Program-made: the position numbers and the translations under genes
Shown: one piece after another, positions 36,536 to 48,671 of the stretch
Layout: every line of letters begins with the position of its first letter
Numbering within the stretch: the first letter of the stretch is position 1
Source of the DNA: Amblyornis subalaris
Lineage: Eukaryota; Chordata; Aves; Passeriformes; Ptilonorhynchidae
NCBI GenBank assembly: GCA_018881555.1
Contig: JACAXG010000008.1
Location: forward strand, 11,623,316 to 11,687,315
Reading direction: 5' to 3'
DNA: 64,000 nt
Notes under the pieces: model-generated
Told to the model about the DNA's origin: nothing
Database searches by the model: none
Seen by the model: only the letters and a program-made list of their open reading frames with translations

Positions 36536-39500
36536 AATGATGTGGCTCTAGCAGTAGGGCCTGAAAGCAGGATGATTATTAGGAAAGCTGGGGTTGGTGA
36601 CATTTGCCTGAACTCTGCTGGCTTTGCAGTCTGTGTGTAGAAGTAACTGGGCTACTGCTGGGTTGGTGTGGGCAACCAAAAGCCTGGTCTGTGTGCCCCT
36701 GTCTGCATGAATGGGCTCTGCCATGGCTGAAAGTCAAGAATTAACTGAGTTCCCACACTGGAGGCTTCAGGTGTATGGATAGGAAGCCTTTGAGTAGTTC
36801 TGGATCTCTCAGCTATGTAGATGTTCAGCCTGTACATCAGTGGAGTTGATGTGTATTTTCAAAGAATGCAATATGTTTCCACCAATTACTTAGAATAAAT
36901 GTGTTACAGTATTTGCAAAAACTGTACGAGCCAACATCAAATTTGTATATGTTTCCAGTTATGCTAGAAAAGGAGGCAGGAGAAAATATTTGGGCTGCAG
37001 ATCAGACTCATATCAGTTGCCATGGGAATAAAAGGAATACTGAGAATTGAGGGAATCCTTTAAACTACAATATTTTTTAAATTGAGTTCTTGTTTGACTG
37101 TTTGTTTAGGCCCTACATTAAGACAAAAATGTGTGTTTAGCCAGCTCCTCCTGCTGGACCCGGAGCAACTATTAGAGCTTATTTCCATAGAGATATTGCT
37201 GATCCTGGCCCCAGAACAGAGAAGAAGGGAGGCCTGGGAGAGCTGCTGTGCTTGGTGGCACTGGGCTTGCTCTGCAGCCAGGGGCCTGAGCAGCCCCCTT
37301 GCAGTTTGGCAAATAGAGGCCAACTTTGTGCTTACATGGTAAAGCTGCTGCCAGTGGTTTGGCAAGGCTGCAATATTTGTCTGCTCCAGGCTTTGTTCCT
37401 GGGTTTGTCTCTTGAGTTTGGAGAGACCAAAATGGTACCCCTTTGGTCTGGAAACTATGACTCGCTCTGGCCGGCACGGGAGTGATGTGACGCAGCTTAC
37501 AGTATGGGAACTGTCTCACTGCTGGGAAAAGTCACCGAAAGGTCTGCTAGTTAATTAGCAGGGGGATTGTAAATAGCTGAAACCTGACTGAATTCCTCTG
37601 TCAGCTCAGGACAGGATCCTCCTGCCACTCCTCTTCCTGCCTCTTCGCTCTTTGACCACAATCGGTTATTCTGGAGATAGTTTTTCCCCTCACGGATGCT
37701 GCTCCAGTCTCTGCCATGGCTCTCTGTGGTTGTTATTTGGTGTCTATAGGAAAAGAAGAAACTCGGAGCTGTGGAAGAGCAGTATTCTCTCCGTCTCCTT
37801 CACATCCTTTGTAGTTTTTCCCTTTCCCAGGGAAAGGCTGAGAGCAGAGGCAGCCTGTCCAGCACCACTTGGCTCGGATGCTGCTGTCCTCTCTTGCTTC
37901 AGCTGACGGAAGGCACTTGAGGTAGATCTGCCTCAGCTGTGGCTGAATCACATAACTTTTCCNGAGCTAGTTTGCCTGTGTATTGTGGCTTCACGGAGCC
38001 TGGTGCAGGTTCCTCATCCAAACAACAACCACAGCCCATGGCAGACTGGATGGTATAGAGATACCTTGGTGATGTTTTCAGTTGCTGTCACTGAGCAGTG
38101 CACAGGGACAGATCACTGGAGTGGGGAACAGGATACTTCTTCACTCAAGNCTCCAGACCCTAAGGTCATGAAGCCAACAAGCCTTCTAGAAGGTTTGTTT
38201 CCTTCTTAAGACACTTCCAAGAGCCTCTGCAAGAAACCTGTGTTGGTGTAGGCAGTGCACCTGAGCTGAAAATGCATCAGAACATCACCTGTCTAACTGT
38301 GTGTCCTCCTTTGATAAAAAGAAGACATTCCTTGTTTTTCACATATAGATTTTTTTTCCCTACATGCCAACCCAATCCCTTCCAATTGCATGAGCTCAGA
38401 AATTGTCCCAAATGCAGTAAGTTGGAAGCAGGTGGCAGCAACTGTGTTTGTGGAGAGGAAAGCTATCCCAAGCCAAGGGCCTAGTGCCTACACTAGCACT
38501 GAATTCATTATCCTCCTCAGAGGGTATTGTGTGAGCCAGCACTGACAGCACCAGGCCCCTGGTCAGGGGGGACTTTGCAATGATGGGAAGAAGAGTGTGG
38601 GAGGGGAAAAGGGAAGAGTCGTTTGGTTTAGAGATACTGTCCACAGTGCTGATTCACTGGGCTAATCGGATCTTGGTGGCATTTTTCCTCTGGTATCTGC
38701 TCTGGGCGTCTGTCACTGTTTTTTGAGAATTTATCTTTCTCATCAGAGCTTGGGTTTTTTGCTGGGTTTTTTCCTCTTGTCATTCAATGCCTGTTAGAGG
38801 AAAACCTTTGAAAACAAGATGTCCTTTTCTTCAGAGCTCTATTTGGTAGGTCTGAGCTGTGATGAAGTCTCTTCTCATGTTGATTGCCAAGGAACATGGG
38901 TGCCCCATGGGCAGTGGCCAGCCAGCACTACCTGCAGCCTCTGCTGAATTCTCCTTTTTTTTTTAGAAGTTCTCAGTTATCCAGTCTCTAAAGATTATTC
39001 CAGGGCTATGCATCAAAGGCTGCTGGATGACCATTTTATGTTGAAGCATGTCCTGTGGCATAGACCCTGTGGGCNAGGGTCTGGAGTCATTCCTTAAGTG
39101 ACCCTGTTTCAGGCAAGTGTGAGAAATGACGGACTGTGATTGAAACGGACAGACCTAATGGGGTTGGAGATGGAGAGGAGCACTGTGTTGCCTAGTGGGT
39201 CCTTGTCCATGTCCTCCCACAGAAAAAGCCTAATGGCAAATAGCTGAGAAGTTTTTCCTACAGTTCAGGTTCTGGTACGGTTGCTGGAGAGGTTTGAGCA
39301 ACTCTTGTGGAGCCCCACTCTGTCCTGCACAGATTGATGTGAAGCCAGGAGCTAAGTTGAGCTCACGATGACCAGTGTGCCAAACCTCTGAAATCTGCAG
39401 CATGGAAAAAGGGTTCAAGTGTTAGTTATTATCTGCCAGCTGAAACCTCCCCTCCAACCCCTGTTGTATCTGTTTAGCAGAGCACAGCATGAGAGGGGGG

Positions 39501-39738
39501 CTGCTTGGGGAGCGTCTGATAAAAGAACTTTAGCTGTGCAAAGCTCCTTCGGTGAGACTTCTCCGTAAACATCATCTGTTGTGAATTCAGCCTTGCATGA
39601 TTACAGGCAGACATCTGTGTTGATTATATGGGTTTTCTGGAGGAAAAATTTTAAAATATGGAAATGAATGGAGGTATTTGCACAACCNGTTAGCATCCGT
39701 TTCATGTTATTATTGAATATATGTCTTGGAAAAGTGCT
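36536..39738. other. Intron-like stretch
   Basis: No confident exon. A terminal-exon-like open segment follows a very strong acceptor at 38967 (see findings). Confidence 0.5.
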
Positions 39739-39985
39739 TAGAGACCTTAGGTCATAGTAGGGCTTCACTGAACAAGGTACAGAGTATGCCTGGGGAGATA
39801 CACCTTGCTACCAATAGCTTGAGACAGTCCCAGCCAGGGTAGATAGCTGGGCAGAGGGAGGGCAAGCACAAGGGGTAAGGTGACCTGCTCAGGGCTGCGT
39901 GCAAGAATGTAGGAACAAAGCTGCGCCAGGCTGTAGCTCTTGTGGCTCTGCCCAGTCCTTAAACACTGCTGTTCCCCCAAACTTA
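39739..39985 (-). mobile_element. Ancient L3/MIR-type relic, antisense
   Basis: GGGGTAAGGTGACCTGCTCA, then GGGCTGCGTGCAAGAATGTA and AAGCTGCGCC, and finally CTGCCCAGTCCTTAAACACTG, resemble the antisense core of old amniote L3/MIR-type retroposons ('GGTGACCTGCCCAAGGTCACACAG ... GCAGAGC ... CCCAGTCC'). It is more degraded than the 25.5 kb copy, and the left boundary is approximate. Confidence 0.55.
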
Positions 39986-42631
39986 TGTGGGCAAATGACA
40001 AATAAGAATAGCCCTGTAAGNTAGTGATGATATTGCTATAGCTCTCTGTGGTGTTTTTACCACCCTTCTCATGATGTCTGCCTTAGACCCTGAGCTTTTG
40101 AGGAGAGAGATGCTGGTGGTCTTGGGAATAAAGCATTATGCTAGTTTTACACCTTTACTGCATTTGGAATGCCAGGGACAATAAGAAAAAAGTTCTTGTT
40201 TAAGAAATACTAAAACTCAGAGTGGTCTCAGAAGTATGTAGATTACGTTATAGGTCTGTATAAATCCACATATTTGCTTGTAGAAATTTGAGTACTTGGG
40301 ATGAGGCAGTGAAAGGAGATCAAATACTATTTTAAGTGGAGATATAGGCTGTTCTGACCTGGTTTAGCATACTTGGTTAAGATTTGGGTGTGAGTGAGAA
40401 TCAGAATCCTTCTTCTCTAGAGTAGATGTTTTCTGCATTTCAATTTCTACCATCTTGAACATTGTTAATGTCAGGAGATCGGTTGAGGGTTATGACCATC
40501 ACAGCANTATTCCAAATGGGGCTGGTGTGGGACCAACCCCAGCCTGTTTCTTGCAGGCAGGTTCTGACCTAAGGAGCTGAGCTGTTACTTCCAGGCACCA
40601 AAAGTGTAGAAATGCCAGTTGGCAGATGTGTCCCACTATCATTGAGTGANCCTTGTGATGCCTCTGTTTTTGCTGAATAATCCCACAACCCAACAGGCTC
40701 ATACAGGGTGGGGAGTAGGCCATGAGCAGGAGCCCTCTCCCATCTCAGGGTGAGCACTTCCCTCTGACNTAGCTGTCAGCAGGACCCCAAATCGAGCTCT
40801 GAGGGCAGGGGTGGGCTGTCAGAGGGACCGCAGGTTAATGTGGCTTCGAGAAAACCTGTCCTTGGCCTCCATTTCTTTGTCATCACACAAAACTTGAGAA
40901 CCTTTCTGCGGTAGCAGGGTGGCTGTTTGTTATGGTTATCACAACGGTAAAATTGTCATGGGTAAAAACATCCCATTGTCCAGAAAGACAAGACAATAGT
41001 GTGGCCAAAAGGCCCCATCCTCCACAACCCCCTTCCCCTCACGACTCCTCCACACTCAGGAAGTGGCAAGGCTGTACTGTGTGGCCAAAAACAAGGCAAA
41101 AGAACCCTAGAGAAAAACGGAGTTAGGGCTGATCGGTAAGCCAGGCATGGGCACTGAACATCTCTCAAGAGATAAGTCTCTGACGCTTGATTCTTTTCAG
41201 TCCTTTTGGAGGCCGTGATAAGGAGGCGGCAGTTGCTTTGTCAGGTTGCTCACACTCTTTGTGCGGCATGTTCAGTCACTGAACTTGTTCAGATAAGACA
41301 AACATCTAAACTCCATTTCCGGAGACACACACCAGTCTCTGCACTCAGGCAAGGGTTGTACCGGGGTGGGCTGCTNGAGACAGGACTGCTGATGGTTGCT
41401 TGTGAGAAAGATCCTCCTTTGTAGCTGGTGGTTCCATGTCTCCTTTGCTTCCCCAGAGCCCCAAAACCAGAGTCCAGACTTTCCCAAGTGGTCCAAAGAT
41501 CTGGGGTATTTGGCAAAGCTGGCCACAAGCATCCCAGCAGTGGAAGGGGAAGTACTCCTGAAAAACTCACCAAAATTCTGTGTGCTTTGGGCTGAATAAA
41601 GCTGGGCTCTCCCAAAGTCTGGTCTCATCCAGACCGGTGTGTATCCTCTTTACAGGATTTGTGAGTCATCAGCCATCAGAAGAAAACTTGTTGTAGTGAG
41701 TGAGTGCTTCAGTNGCTGCTGAAAGGCAGCCACGAGGGAATAGAAACATGATTGATTAAAGTGAACAATGTCTGNACACAATTGTCTAGGACAGACAGTG
41801 TAAGAAAACAACGTAGGCAACTGGAAATCTGCAGGGAATTCTGTAAGGTGTCAGGATGTGATAAATGCCCGAGGTAGAAATCAGTCCAGGTGTTACTCAG
41901 CACCCCTGCAGCAAGGAGTGCTGGGGCAGCTTCAGTCACTGCAGTTGGCTGGAGTTCCTTTCTAAACTCTCACACAAAACAAGAGGTTTATTTGGGGACC
42001 AGTCCTGCCTAGAAGGAAGAAGCACTCCCCATTCCCTTACCATAATTTTTTCATTTTCTTTGCTTTCTCCAGAGGGCTTCCAAATGACTACTCATCTTGC
42101 TTTTGCCCGTGAGCTCAGAAGCTGATGAGCAGGTGTACATTAAATGGCTGGAGCAGTCCCTGCAGGAGCAGCAGACTCAGAGCAATCCTGCTGCCTGGGC
42201 AGCCAGGATTATGGGAAGATGTGTCTGTGGGTGTTATATTTTCTATTTTGAGACTTAATGTGAACAGGTTGAGATTTAATTTGTGTAGAGACTTCTGGGT
42301 GAACGACAGCATCGTTTGACATTTTGTCCTCCTTTTTGAGGAGATGCCTCATGAAACTGCCATCTTACACAGGATCAGTTTATAAGCCAGGATATGAGCA
42401 GCAGACAAGTGTTGACTTGTCCTAAATTGGGCTCCTAATTGTGCTGATGTTCTACACTGAAAATGCATCTACTTTAGATGCCTTCTGGAAGTCCTGGGGG
42501 GAGAGGGACTGCCAAAACTTTGAGAACTTGTTTCATTACTCTGTCTGAACCTCCTCTAAGATCCCTACGTGATCAGATTTCACATAGGGAAAAGATTTTC
42601 ACAAAAAATCTTCTTTCCCCTCTTTGAACAG
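39986..42631. other. Intron-like stretch
   Basis: No confident exon. A possible further L3/MIR-type scrap lies at about 40084-40145. Acceptors with open but unsupported frames lie at 41205 and 41457. Confidence 0.5.
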
Positions 42632-42742
42632 ACTTCATCTGAAAGCCACCAAGAGAGCTGGGGATCTTCGGCACTCGAAGGATCTGGTCCACATNGAAAG
42701 CACTGTGTGCACCGCTGTGTCCCCTGGGGAATGTTCCTCTCG
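42632..42742 (+). CDS. Candidate phase-0 exon, unknown protein
   Basis: A strong acceptor (CTTTCCCCTCTTTGAACAG) precedes a 37-codon open segment beginning TSSESHQESWGSSALEGSG, with one unresolved base. It ends at a weak donor, TCG|GTGACC. Both junctions are phase 0. The first half has a polar, Ser/Glu-rich composition like the better exons nearby; the second half is Cys/His-rich and less convincing, so the true end could be earlier. Unrecognised. Confidence 0.25.
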
Positions 42743-43779
42743 GTGACCCTGCACAGTGCTCAGCAGTTGCATCACTTAGGCATCTAATCCCATTTATAAC
42801 CCAAGATGCCAGGTATAAGATGCCAATAAATTTTAAAACCCCTGCAATGGAAAGGTTATACTATATATTACTAGGCCATTGAGGATGTGGTTCTCTCAGC
42901 ACAGGGTTATTCAATTAACTGGGATCCAAGCAATTAGTATGGCAGGGTTTTATGTTTGGTTTGGAGGGTTTTTTTTGTTTATTTCTACTACCAGAGCAAG
43001 GATCTAAAGTGTTCCTGAACTTTACTGACATTGTTGTTCGCTGCCAGTTGCATAGAGTCAAATATTGGGCTTAAGGCATGTGCTGGTATCATCCTGCTGT
43101 GAACACCAACAGAAAATCCTCTCCTGAGAAATGCTTGTTCCAGGAGGAATGAATGCCTACAGACCTCTCTTTTCTTGTGTGGCATTGGATTCTCCTTTAC
43201 AAGTCACCCAGAAGCACTGTGTGATAGTGTGGATTTCCCAGCTTTTCCTAGGCTGTTTTCTCCAGAGACTGGGAGCAGTTTTGGCAAGCAGTGACCTAGT
43301 CANGGTCCAGGACCAAGTGAATTCATGACCTCATGGTTCTCAGTTTTCCCCTGTGTTCTGCTGATGTGCTGTGGAAACTGGAATAACACAGTCTGTGGGG
43401 AAACCCACAGAGTCCCACTGTCCTACGACAGCGTTTCCAAGGTGGAAATGCTTCTCCTGCATTTTCTGAATACACCTGTCCACGTCTGATGGGATGCACC
43501 TGCTGTGCGCCTGTTCCACCAGGCTCTAGTGTCCTTGTCTTTCCTCAAGCTTTAATTCCACCATTGTTCTTCCCACCCCCAAGACGAGCTGCCTGTCCTG
43601 GTGGAAGGGCTGCCTGTGCCCTTCTCNTGGAAGGCAGCTGCCTGTGTCAGGGAACTCCAAGAGCTGCCCAAGTCCTGAGCAGTGAAACTCTGTTGTTTCA
43701 AAGTCACTTTGACCTGAGTGCTGCAGCAAACGTGCACAGCGTCTGCTGCCGCTGTTTCGCATGAGGGAGCTGCAGTCAA
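42743..43779. other. Intron-like stretch
   Basis: No confident exon. A good acceptor at about 43268 opens a short frame ending in a stop at 43327. Confidence 0.45.
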
Positions 43780-44000
43780 ATATTAAAAAGGCAGCAAGAG
43801 CATTAAATTATTCGGCAATGGAACATTGTCATTCCTCCATAAAACTATTTTGACCTGTAGTTTTCTATGGAGTCCATTGCTCTTAAATGTGCAGTGAGAA
43901 AGGAAATTAAAAATTAATCTTTATTTCCATCTCAGAAGAAAACCTTAATTCTCTGCATTGAAATTATACTCATAATCCAGGGTAATAAATTATAGTTTTT
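43780..44000. promoter_or_regulatory. Possible conserved element containing a hairpin
   Basis: AT-rich unique sequence with GAGCATTAAATTATTCGGC, AAAAATTAATCTTTATTTC and GTTTTTAATTGCAG. An imperfect inverted repeat (43815-43880) lies inside (separate entry). Confidence 0.3.
43815..43880. repeat. Inverted repeat, about 21 bp stem, 10-nt loop
   Basis: Three arm pairs are stacked around a 10-base loop (43848-43857): GCAATGGA (43815-43822) with TCCATTGC (43873-43880), CTCCAT (43835-43840) with ATGGAG (43867-43872), and AAAACTA (43841-43847) with TAGTTTT (43858-43864). The left arm has a 12-base insertion and the right arm a 2-base bulge. The loop contains TGACCT, a nuclear-receptor half-site. Confidence 0.75.
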
Positions 44001-44287
44001 AATTGCAGCTAGTCACAGCCAATCAAATGGGAACCTCTCTCTCTCTCGCTTGCTTTAACTTTGCTATACAGAAGAACTCATGGAGTGCTGGAAAAATTTC
44101 ACATACATTGACCCAGGCTCTAACATTGTGTGGAATAAGTCCAGGGCGTATTACAACAGCCAGGTTCTGCTCTTGCCTGGCACCCTTGAGCCGGTGACCT
44201 GAAAGTGCCTTATGGGCACCAACTGCACACCAGCACAGGGAACTGGGCGAATTGTACCATTTCCACGTGGGAAAGGTGTGGTGTAGC

Positions 44288-44390
44288 ATCTTGTTCAAGG
44301 TTATGGAGTTGAACGAGGAACAAAATCTTGATTCTGGTTCACCTGCTTTTGACTATGAGACAAAAGCACCCTTCTTGTCAGCCTTGCTGA
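44288..44390 (-). mobile_element. Degraded L3/MIR-type relic, antisense
   Basis: ATCTTGTTCAAGGTTATGGA followed by GAACGAGGAACAAAATCTTG and CCTGCTTTTGACTATGAGAC follows the pattern of the antisense core ('CTTGCCCAAGGTCACAC ... GGCAGAGC ... TCTCCTGACT'). It is strongly diverged. Confidence 0.4.
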
Positions 44391-44622
44391 TTTGGGGTTT
44401 TTTGTTTTTTTTTTTACCCTGTTATATCCCAGACAATGTGATAGACCTGTTCTGACAAGGAGGATTTTAAGGGTGGCTTAGCACTTCCAAGCTCAGCTAG
44501 GAAAAGGAATAGCCAACAGGAATGCAATCCTCAGCTGAAGGGAGAGGTAGTGGTGTTGGGAGTCTACTATTCTGAGAATCACTCCTTGCTTTTTTCCTTT
44601 GGTTCTTTTTTCTGAATTATAG

Positions 44623-44688
44623 CAGTATGTGGAAGAATGGACAAGAGAGAAAAAGGATGGAGAAGTGGCTAAAATACCAGGCACAGCT
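44623..44688 (+). CDS. Phase-0 exon of an unrecognised acidic/basic helical protein
   Basis: A long, excellent pyrimidine tract and acceptor (GGTTCTTTTTTCTGAATTATAG in parts) is followed by 66 bases coding 22 residues that begin QYVEEWTREKKDGEVAKIP, and then the donor GCT|GTAAGAATG. Both junctions are phase 0. The residues are charged and have a codon-like base pattern. A Trp within an acidic/basic helix resembles the W-containing exons at 48823 and 63769, so I place it in the same plus-strand gene. No family is recognised. If real, it can be skipped or included without changing the frame. Confidence 0.5.
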
Positions 44689-45173
44689 GTAAGAATGAAA
44701 TGAGAAGCCTTTCTGACATAAGAAGCCTTGAGTGGTTATTATCAATATAATCACAGCAAAGGTGTTCGTTACTAATCAGGATTAACCTGGTACATCTCCA
44801 GTCATTGATTTGGAAAACACTGTAAAATCTCTGCAGTGAGGCTCTTCACTCTGTGACCATTCCTCCTCAGGGGTTCAGTACTGTTAGCTGCAGTGGGCAC
44901 AGTGTGGGGAAATCCTTACCCAAGGATGCATAGAAAAGTACAAACAAAATCTAACAACATTTTTGTGCAAGACCACTGATATTCTTGGTGAGTAGTCCCT
45001 AGATTCCAGACAGGATGTTTTATGGGGTCTTATTCTGTGCTTTTTAACACTGGCTGTTCCTAGAGATCTTTAGGTGGACAAAAGGAAGCATTAGCATGGG
45101 CAAAACATTCTCTTGCTATTATGACAGATTAACACCCTCAGAAATTTTGCTGCCCACCTTCCCTCCCTGGCAG

Positions 45174-45252
45174 TGAGCTGCTCTGTGGAGGATCTCTGTG
45201 TGCCCTGCAAAGACCCAGCGCAAACCCAAATGATGCAAGCCCTTCTCTCAAG
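45174..45252 (+). CDS. Weak exon candidate
   Basis: A good acceptor (CCTTCCCTCCCTGGCAG) begins a 79-base segment. One frame reads SCSVEDLCVPCKDPAQTQMM, and the end is a weak donor AAG|GTGACT. Its phases (1 in, 2 out) do not match the phase-0 exons on either side, so it would have to belong to another transcript. Possibly chance. Confidence 0.15.
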
Positions 45253-46077
45253 GTGACTGGCTTTCCTGGTTGGATGATCAGCAGCTCCATGTTAGCAGGA
45301 CACTCATGTGCTGCAGCAGTTGTGCAAAAAGGCTCATTTACCCATGTGAAATTTCATGAGGGAACGCAAGTGGTGTGGATGGGAATGACTGTCCTGGGCA
45401 CTGTGAGCAGGGCTCGTTTTTGTGCTCAACTGCCTCAGCCCTGGGGCGAGATTGAAAGAGAATTAGATGGTTACAAGGAGATAAATGTTGACATCCTGTG
45501 GTTCTTCTACCACCTCTGGACATCTTGGCTCTTCCATGCATTTTTTGGAGAGAGCTCTCACAGAAATGTGTGTACTGGGAAGGGCTGCTTCTGTCTGAAG
45601 CTGTGAAGATGTTGATGACCAGTTTGCACTGAGGGTCCTGAACTGTCTTTGCTGCTCTCAGTGTACAAATTTTGGCNGAAGGTAGCTTATGTGTATTCAT
45701 GTATGGTGAGCACACCTCTGGTTTCTTTTATCTGAGCTGCTTTTAAATGTGAGTTCTCTCCCTTTCCTAGGCAGGATTAACCATGGCATAATGAATCAAA
45801 ATGCTTGGAGGCTTTTCCTTGTGTTCTACTGAATTTGGCAGTTAGCTTCCTTCCTTCTCCTCTAGTTCTACCACTTGGATTTGCCTGTAAGTTATTCTCC
45901 TTTATTGGAGCATTTAAATGTGAGTCAAAGCTTTTCCACTCTTTCATTGTTTTCCCTCCTAAACTAGTTCCTCACAATTCTTGGTCATTTTTTATTCTAT
46001 CTTTGTTTTCCACTTTTCCTCTTAGTTTCATGCAAATAAAGCATTGGTAAAAATAATTGTTGAGCCTCTTCTCCTAG

Positions 46078-46119
46078 ACTGTGGAACTGAAGAACAGCAT
46101 ACTTTGGATTGCTGCTGAG
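46078..46119 (+). CDS. Small phase-0 exon, unknown protein
   Basis: The acceptor GAGCCTCTTCTCCTAG is followed by 14 codons, TVELKNSILWIAAE, and the donor GAG|GTAAATAAC. Both ends are phase 0, matching the exons at 44623 and 48823. The peptide is an amphipathic helix-like segment with a central Trp. I-L-W-I-A-A is faintly like the L-Q-W-I-A-A-S motif I recall near the C terminus of AKAP3/AKAP4-type A-kinase anchoring proteins. With 14 residues this may be coincidence. Confidence 0.45.
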
Positions 46120-46774
46120 GTAAATAACAGTTTCTTATGGTTCATGAAAGTGATTCTTAAATTTTGAATGAGACAGCTTTGTGATGCAGAAAGCTGAGAC
46201 TGCCAGTTACTCACCCAAAGCCTCTGCTTCGTAACAGGGAGCAATCAGGGAGAACACAAGAACACTCAGTGGACTATGTGTATACAGACAAGGCTCCTTC
46301 TGGAAATTAAATGGTTTATCTAAAGTTATCAGACTGCTGACTGCTCTTTAAAAGAGGTACTTCAGGGCTGGGGAAAGAACTGCAGTTCTATTTGTCAAAT
46401 CCAAAGGAAGAATGATCCTGGAATTTATTATCCTGTGTGTAATTTTTGTATTTAGCAAAATACTGCAACAAGGATTTATGAACTAAACAAACCTGTTTCC
46501 GGAAGATGATGGCAGCTCTGTGCCTTTAGCAGTAGTGGCGGCACCATGAATGTATCTCCCCAGAAAATCTTTTATTTTATAGCACAATAAAATTAGTGAA
46601 TGAAAGCAAAAAGAGGTATAATGGATCTGGGTTTTAACAAACATATGAATCAGTATCTCATGAGATCTTACCTGAAAAAAACCATAATTGTATTTTGCTG
46701 GGAAAGGACAGGCAGAGAATAAAGGGAAAAGAATAGGGGAGTAATCTTGTGAGCGTGGTTGGAGATTTGACTAA

Positions 46775-46868
46775 GACCGTGTGGTCTGGTGCTCAGAGCC
46801 TCAGCCAGTGGGGTTTAAGTCCTTGCTTTGCCACGAGCTTTACAAGGGCACATCACGTCCCTTCTGTG
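46775..46868 (+). mobile_element. MIR-type tRNA-derived SINE relic
   Basis: CCGTGTGGTCTGGTGCTCAG followed by CCAGTGGGGTTTAAGTCCTT and GCTTTGCCACGAGC follows the tRNA-like head and core of amniote MIR ('GTGGTCTAGTGGTTAGAGC ... GGGTTCAAATCCC ... CTCTGCCAC ... GGGCAAGTCAC'). A T-rich run follows. Confidence 0.65.
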
Positions 46869-47281
46869 TTTTTTTTTCACATCACTTCTTTTCTTGGTGT
46901 GCCATCATTAAATGAAGAATGGTACTATTGCCCTTCCTGCTTGTGAGAACGATGGCATTTAACATTGAGAGGTTCCATGAACCGTGAGAGTGAGGACCAT
47001 GTAACAACATCGGATTTTTCCACCCCGCCATACCAGCAATTATAACAAGTTATCCATTTTTCATCGTTTCATGCTTCGTGCACAAAGCAGGCAGACTCTG
47101 GTTCCTATTAGAATAGTAGCATTTCATACACGGCTTCCATCAGTGCAGTTATTGACACAAGCTGCAGAAACAGGAAAAATAATGCAAAAGGTCTTTTGTG
47201 ACTGTGGGAGAACCCCTTCCCCACCACCATTATACCTCTGTTACAGGCAACTGACTTTTTCTTTTTCCTTGATTTGCCTAG

Positions 47282-47386
47282 GATTTTGCGGGAAGATGAA
47301 AAAAATCTGTCTTGTGTCTGGAAATTTGCTGTAGTGACAGCAGGAGAGAAAAAATGTCTTCTGCTTTTCCCCCATCCTGGAAACGT
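47282..47386 (+). CDS. Exon candidate, phase 2 at both ends
   Basis: One of the best acceptors of the window (a long T/C tract ending TTGATTTGCCTAG) opens a 105-base segment. One frame reads ILREDEKNLSCVWKFAVVTA and continues open for 34 codons to the donor GT|GTAAGAAG. The composition is protein-like (charged start, hydrophobic beta-like end). Its phase does not match the phase-0 exons around it, so it would be part of an alternative path, another gene, or chance. It starts without a methionine. Confidence 0.25.
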
Positions 47387-47869
47387 GTAAGAAGAGCTCT
47401 TTGGTGAGGCTGTGCAGCAACCATTCAGAGTCGTGGCCATGTCATTTAGTGTTTGCTTGGCTTCCTGGTGATTTGGAATGAAGGGGATTGGCTTCTCTGT
47501 CCCCCTGCATCCTGGAGACACTGCTGTTCCTGGGCCCAGGGGCATTTGCTGTGCCCACTCCCCTGAACACGTGTGCTAGCCAGAGAGATTGTCTCTAGCA
47601 TAGGCTGGGCAGCTCGTCCTCACACGCTCTTCTGTATCAAACACTTCCCATGTTGAAAACTTCCTTGGTTAACTGCTCATTTCAAAATCGTTATTAATGT
47701 ATTTGCGCAGGGATTGTGGAATTTAATTAGCCTCTTTTGAACTGTTCTTAGAGTGTTTGTCTAGAGAAACAGAAAATCCCTCCATGATTTGTTTGCTTTC
47801 TCCATTCGTTGGTTTTCACTGGGAGGGAAAGATACTGATGGGCTTTGCAGGGCTGCATCCTCCTGCTGC

Positions 47870-48065
47870 TGCAGCCGAGGATAAGCCGCGGGCTCTGCGA
47901 AGGAAGCGGCTGCTTNCGGGGTGCATCGAGGCCCCTCCCGGCCAGGGGTGGGTGCATGTGCTGGCACAGGCTGGGCTGCTGAGCACAGTAGGACTCGGCC
48001 AGCTGGTGACAAGGAGCTGTGCGGTGTCCCAGCACACGGCTCACAGTTACTCCTGACCCGGGCAT
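47870..48065. promoter_or_regulatory. CpG-enriched patch
   Basis: About a dozen CpGs fall in under 200 bases (GCCGCGGGCTCTGCG, GGAAGCGGC, CTCCCGGCC and others) in an otherwise CpG-poor neighbourhood. No defined first exon is visible. It could be a small island or a GC-rich intronic patch. Confidence 0.25.
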
Positions 48066-48647
48066 GTTTGCACCCTGGCAGCCGTGCTGGCTGAACTGGA
48101 CTCCCATTTCCCTCTTCATTAGTTTCCTTTGGGAAATCAAATCCCTGACTGTGATTTGAATGGATGTTGCTACCACAGCCCAATTGGCACAGTGTTATTT
48201 CCATCTCACATTTTGAAAGCGGCGTGTTCAGGGCAGCGGTTCTGCCACACCCCATCCAGAGCGTGTTGTGGACTCTGCATGTTCATATGTGCAGATCTGC
48301 AGGCACTCAGTTTTCATTTGAAGGCTGGTTTAAGTTGGATTTTCTTCCTTTTGTCTGATCCTGCTTGGAGAAGCCAGGCCGGGCAGAGCAGGACGGGGTT
48401 TCTGGTGTTCCCTGCCGCCACGGGAGCACATGCGCCCTCCTCCTCTCTCACAAACCACAGTGGTTATGACCACTGCCTCTGGGAGTGTTGTATTGGTCCC
48501 AAATTGAGGAAGGATGACTAACTTAATCACTCAATAGTTTTGATTTCTAAAATTAAACAGCCTGCCATATGTGCAACCCTGTTACTATATTTATGCCAGC
48601 ACTTAGCAGACGGCACCAGCCAAGCTGGAGGGGCTNTGCAGCTGCAG

Positions 48648-48671
48648 CCTGTGCCTGTGCCTGTGCCTGTG
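48648..48671 (+). repeat. (CCTGTG)4 hexanucleotide repeat
   Basis: Four perfect tandem copies of CCTGTG. Confidence 0.95.

Noticed and set aside
43858..43880. Hairpin read as a microRNA precursor
   Set aside because: The 12-base one-sided bulge and short stem segments do not fit a microRNA hairpin.
46672..46697. 26-base minus-strand micro-exon with strong sites
   Set aside because: Too short to judge, opposite in strand to the credible exons, and all frames are open by default at this length.
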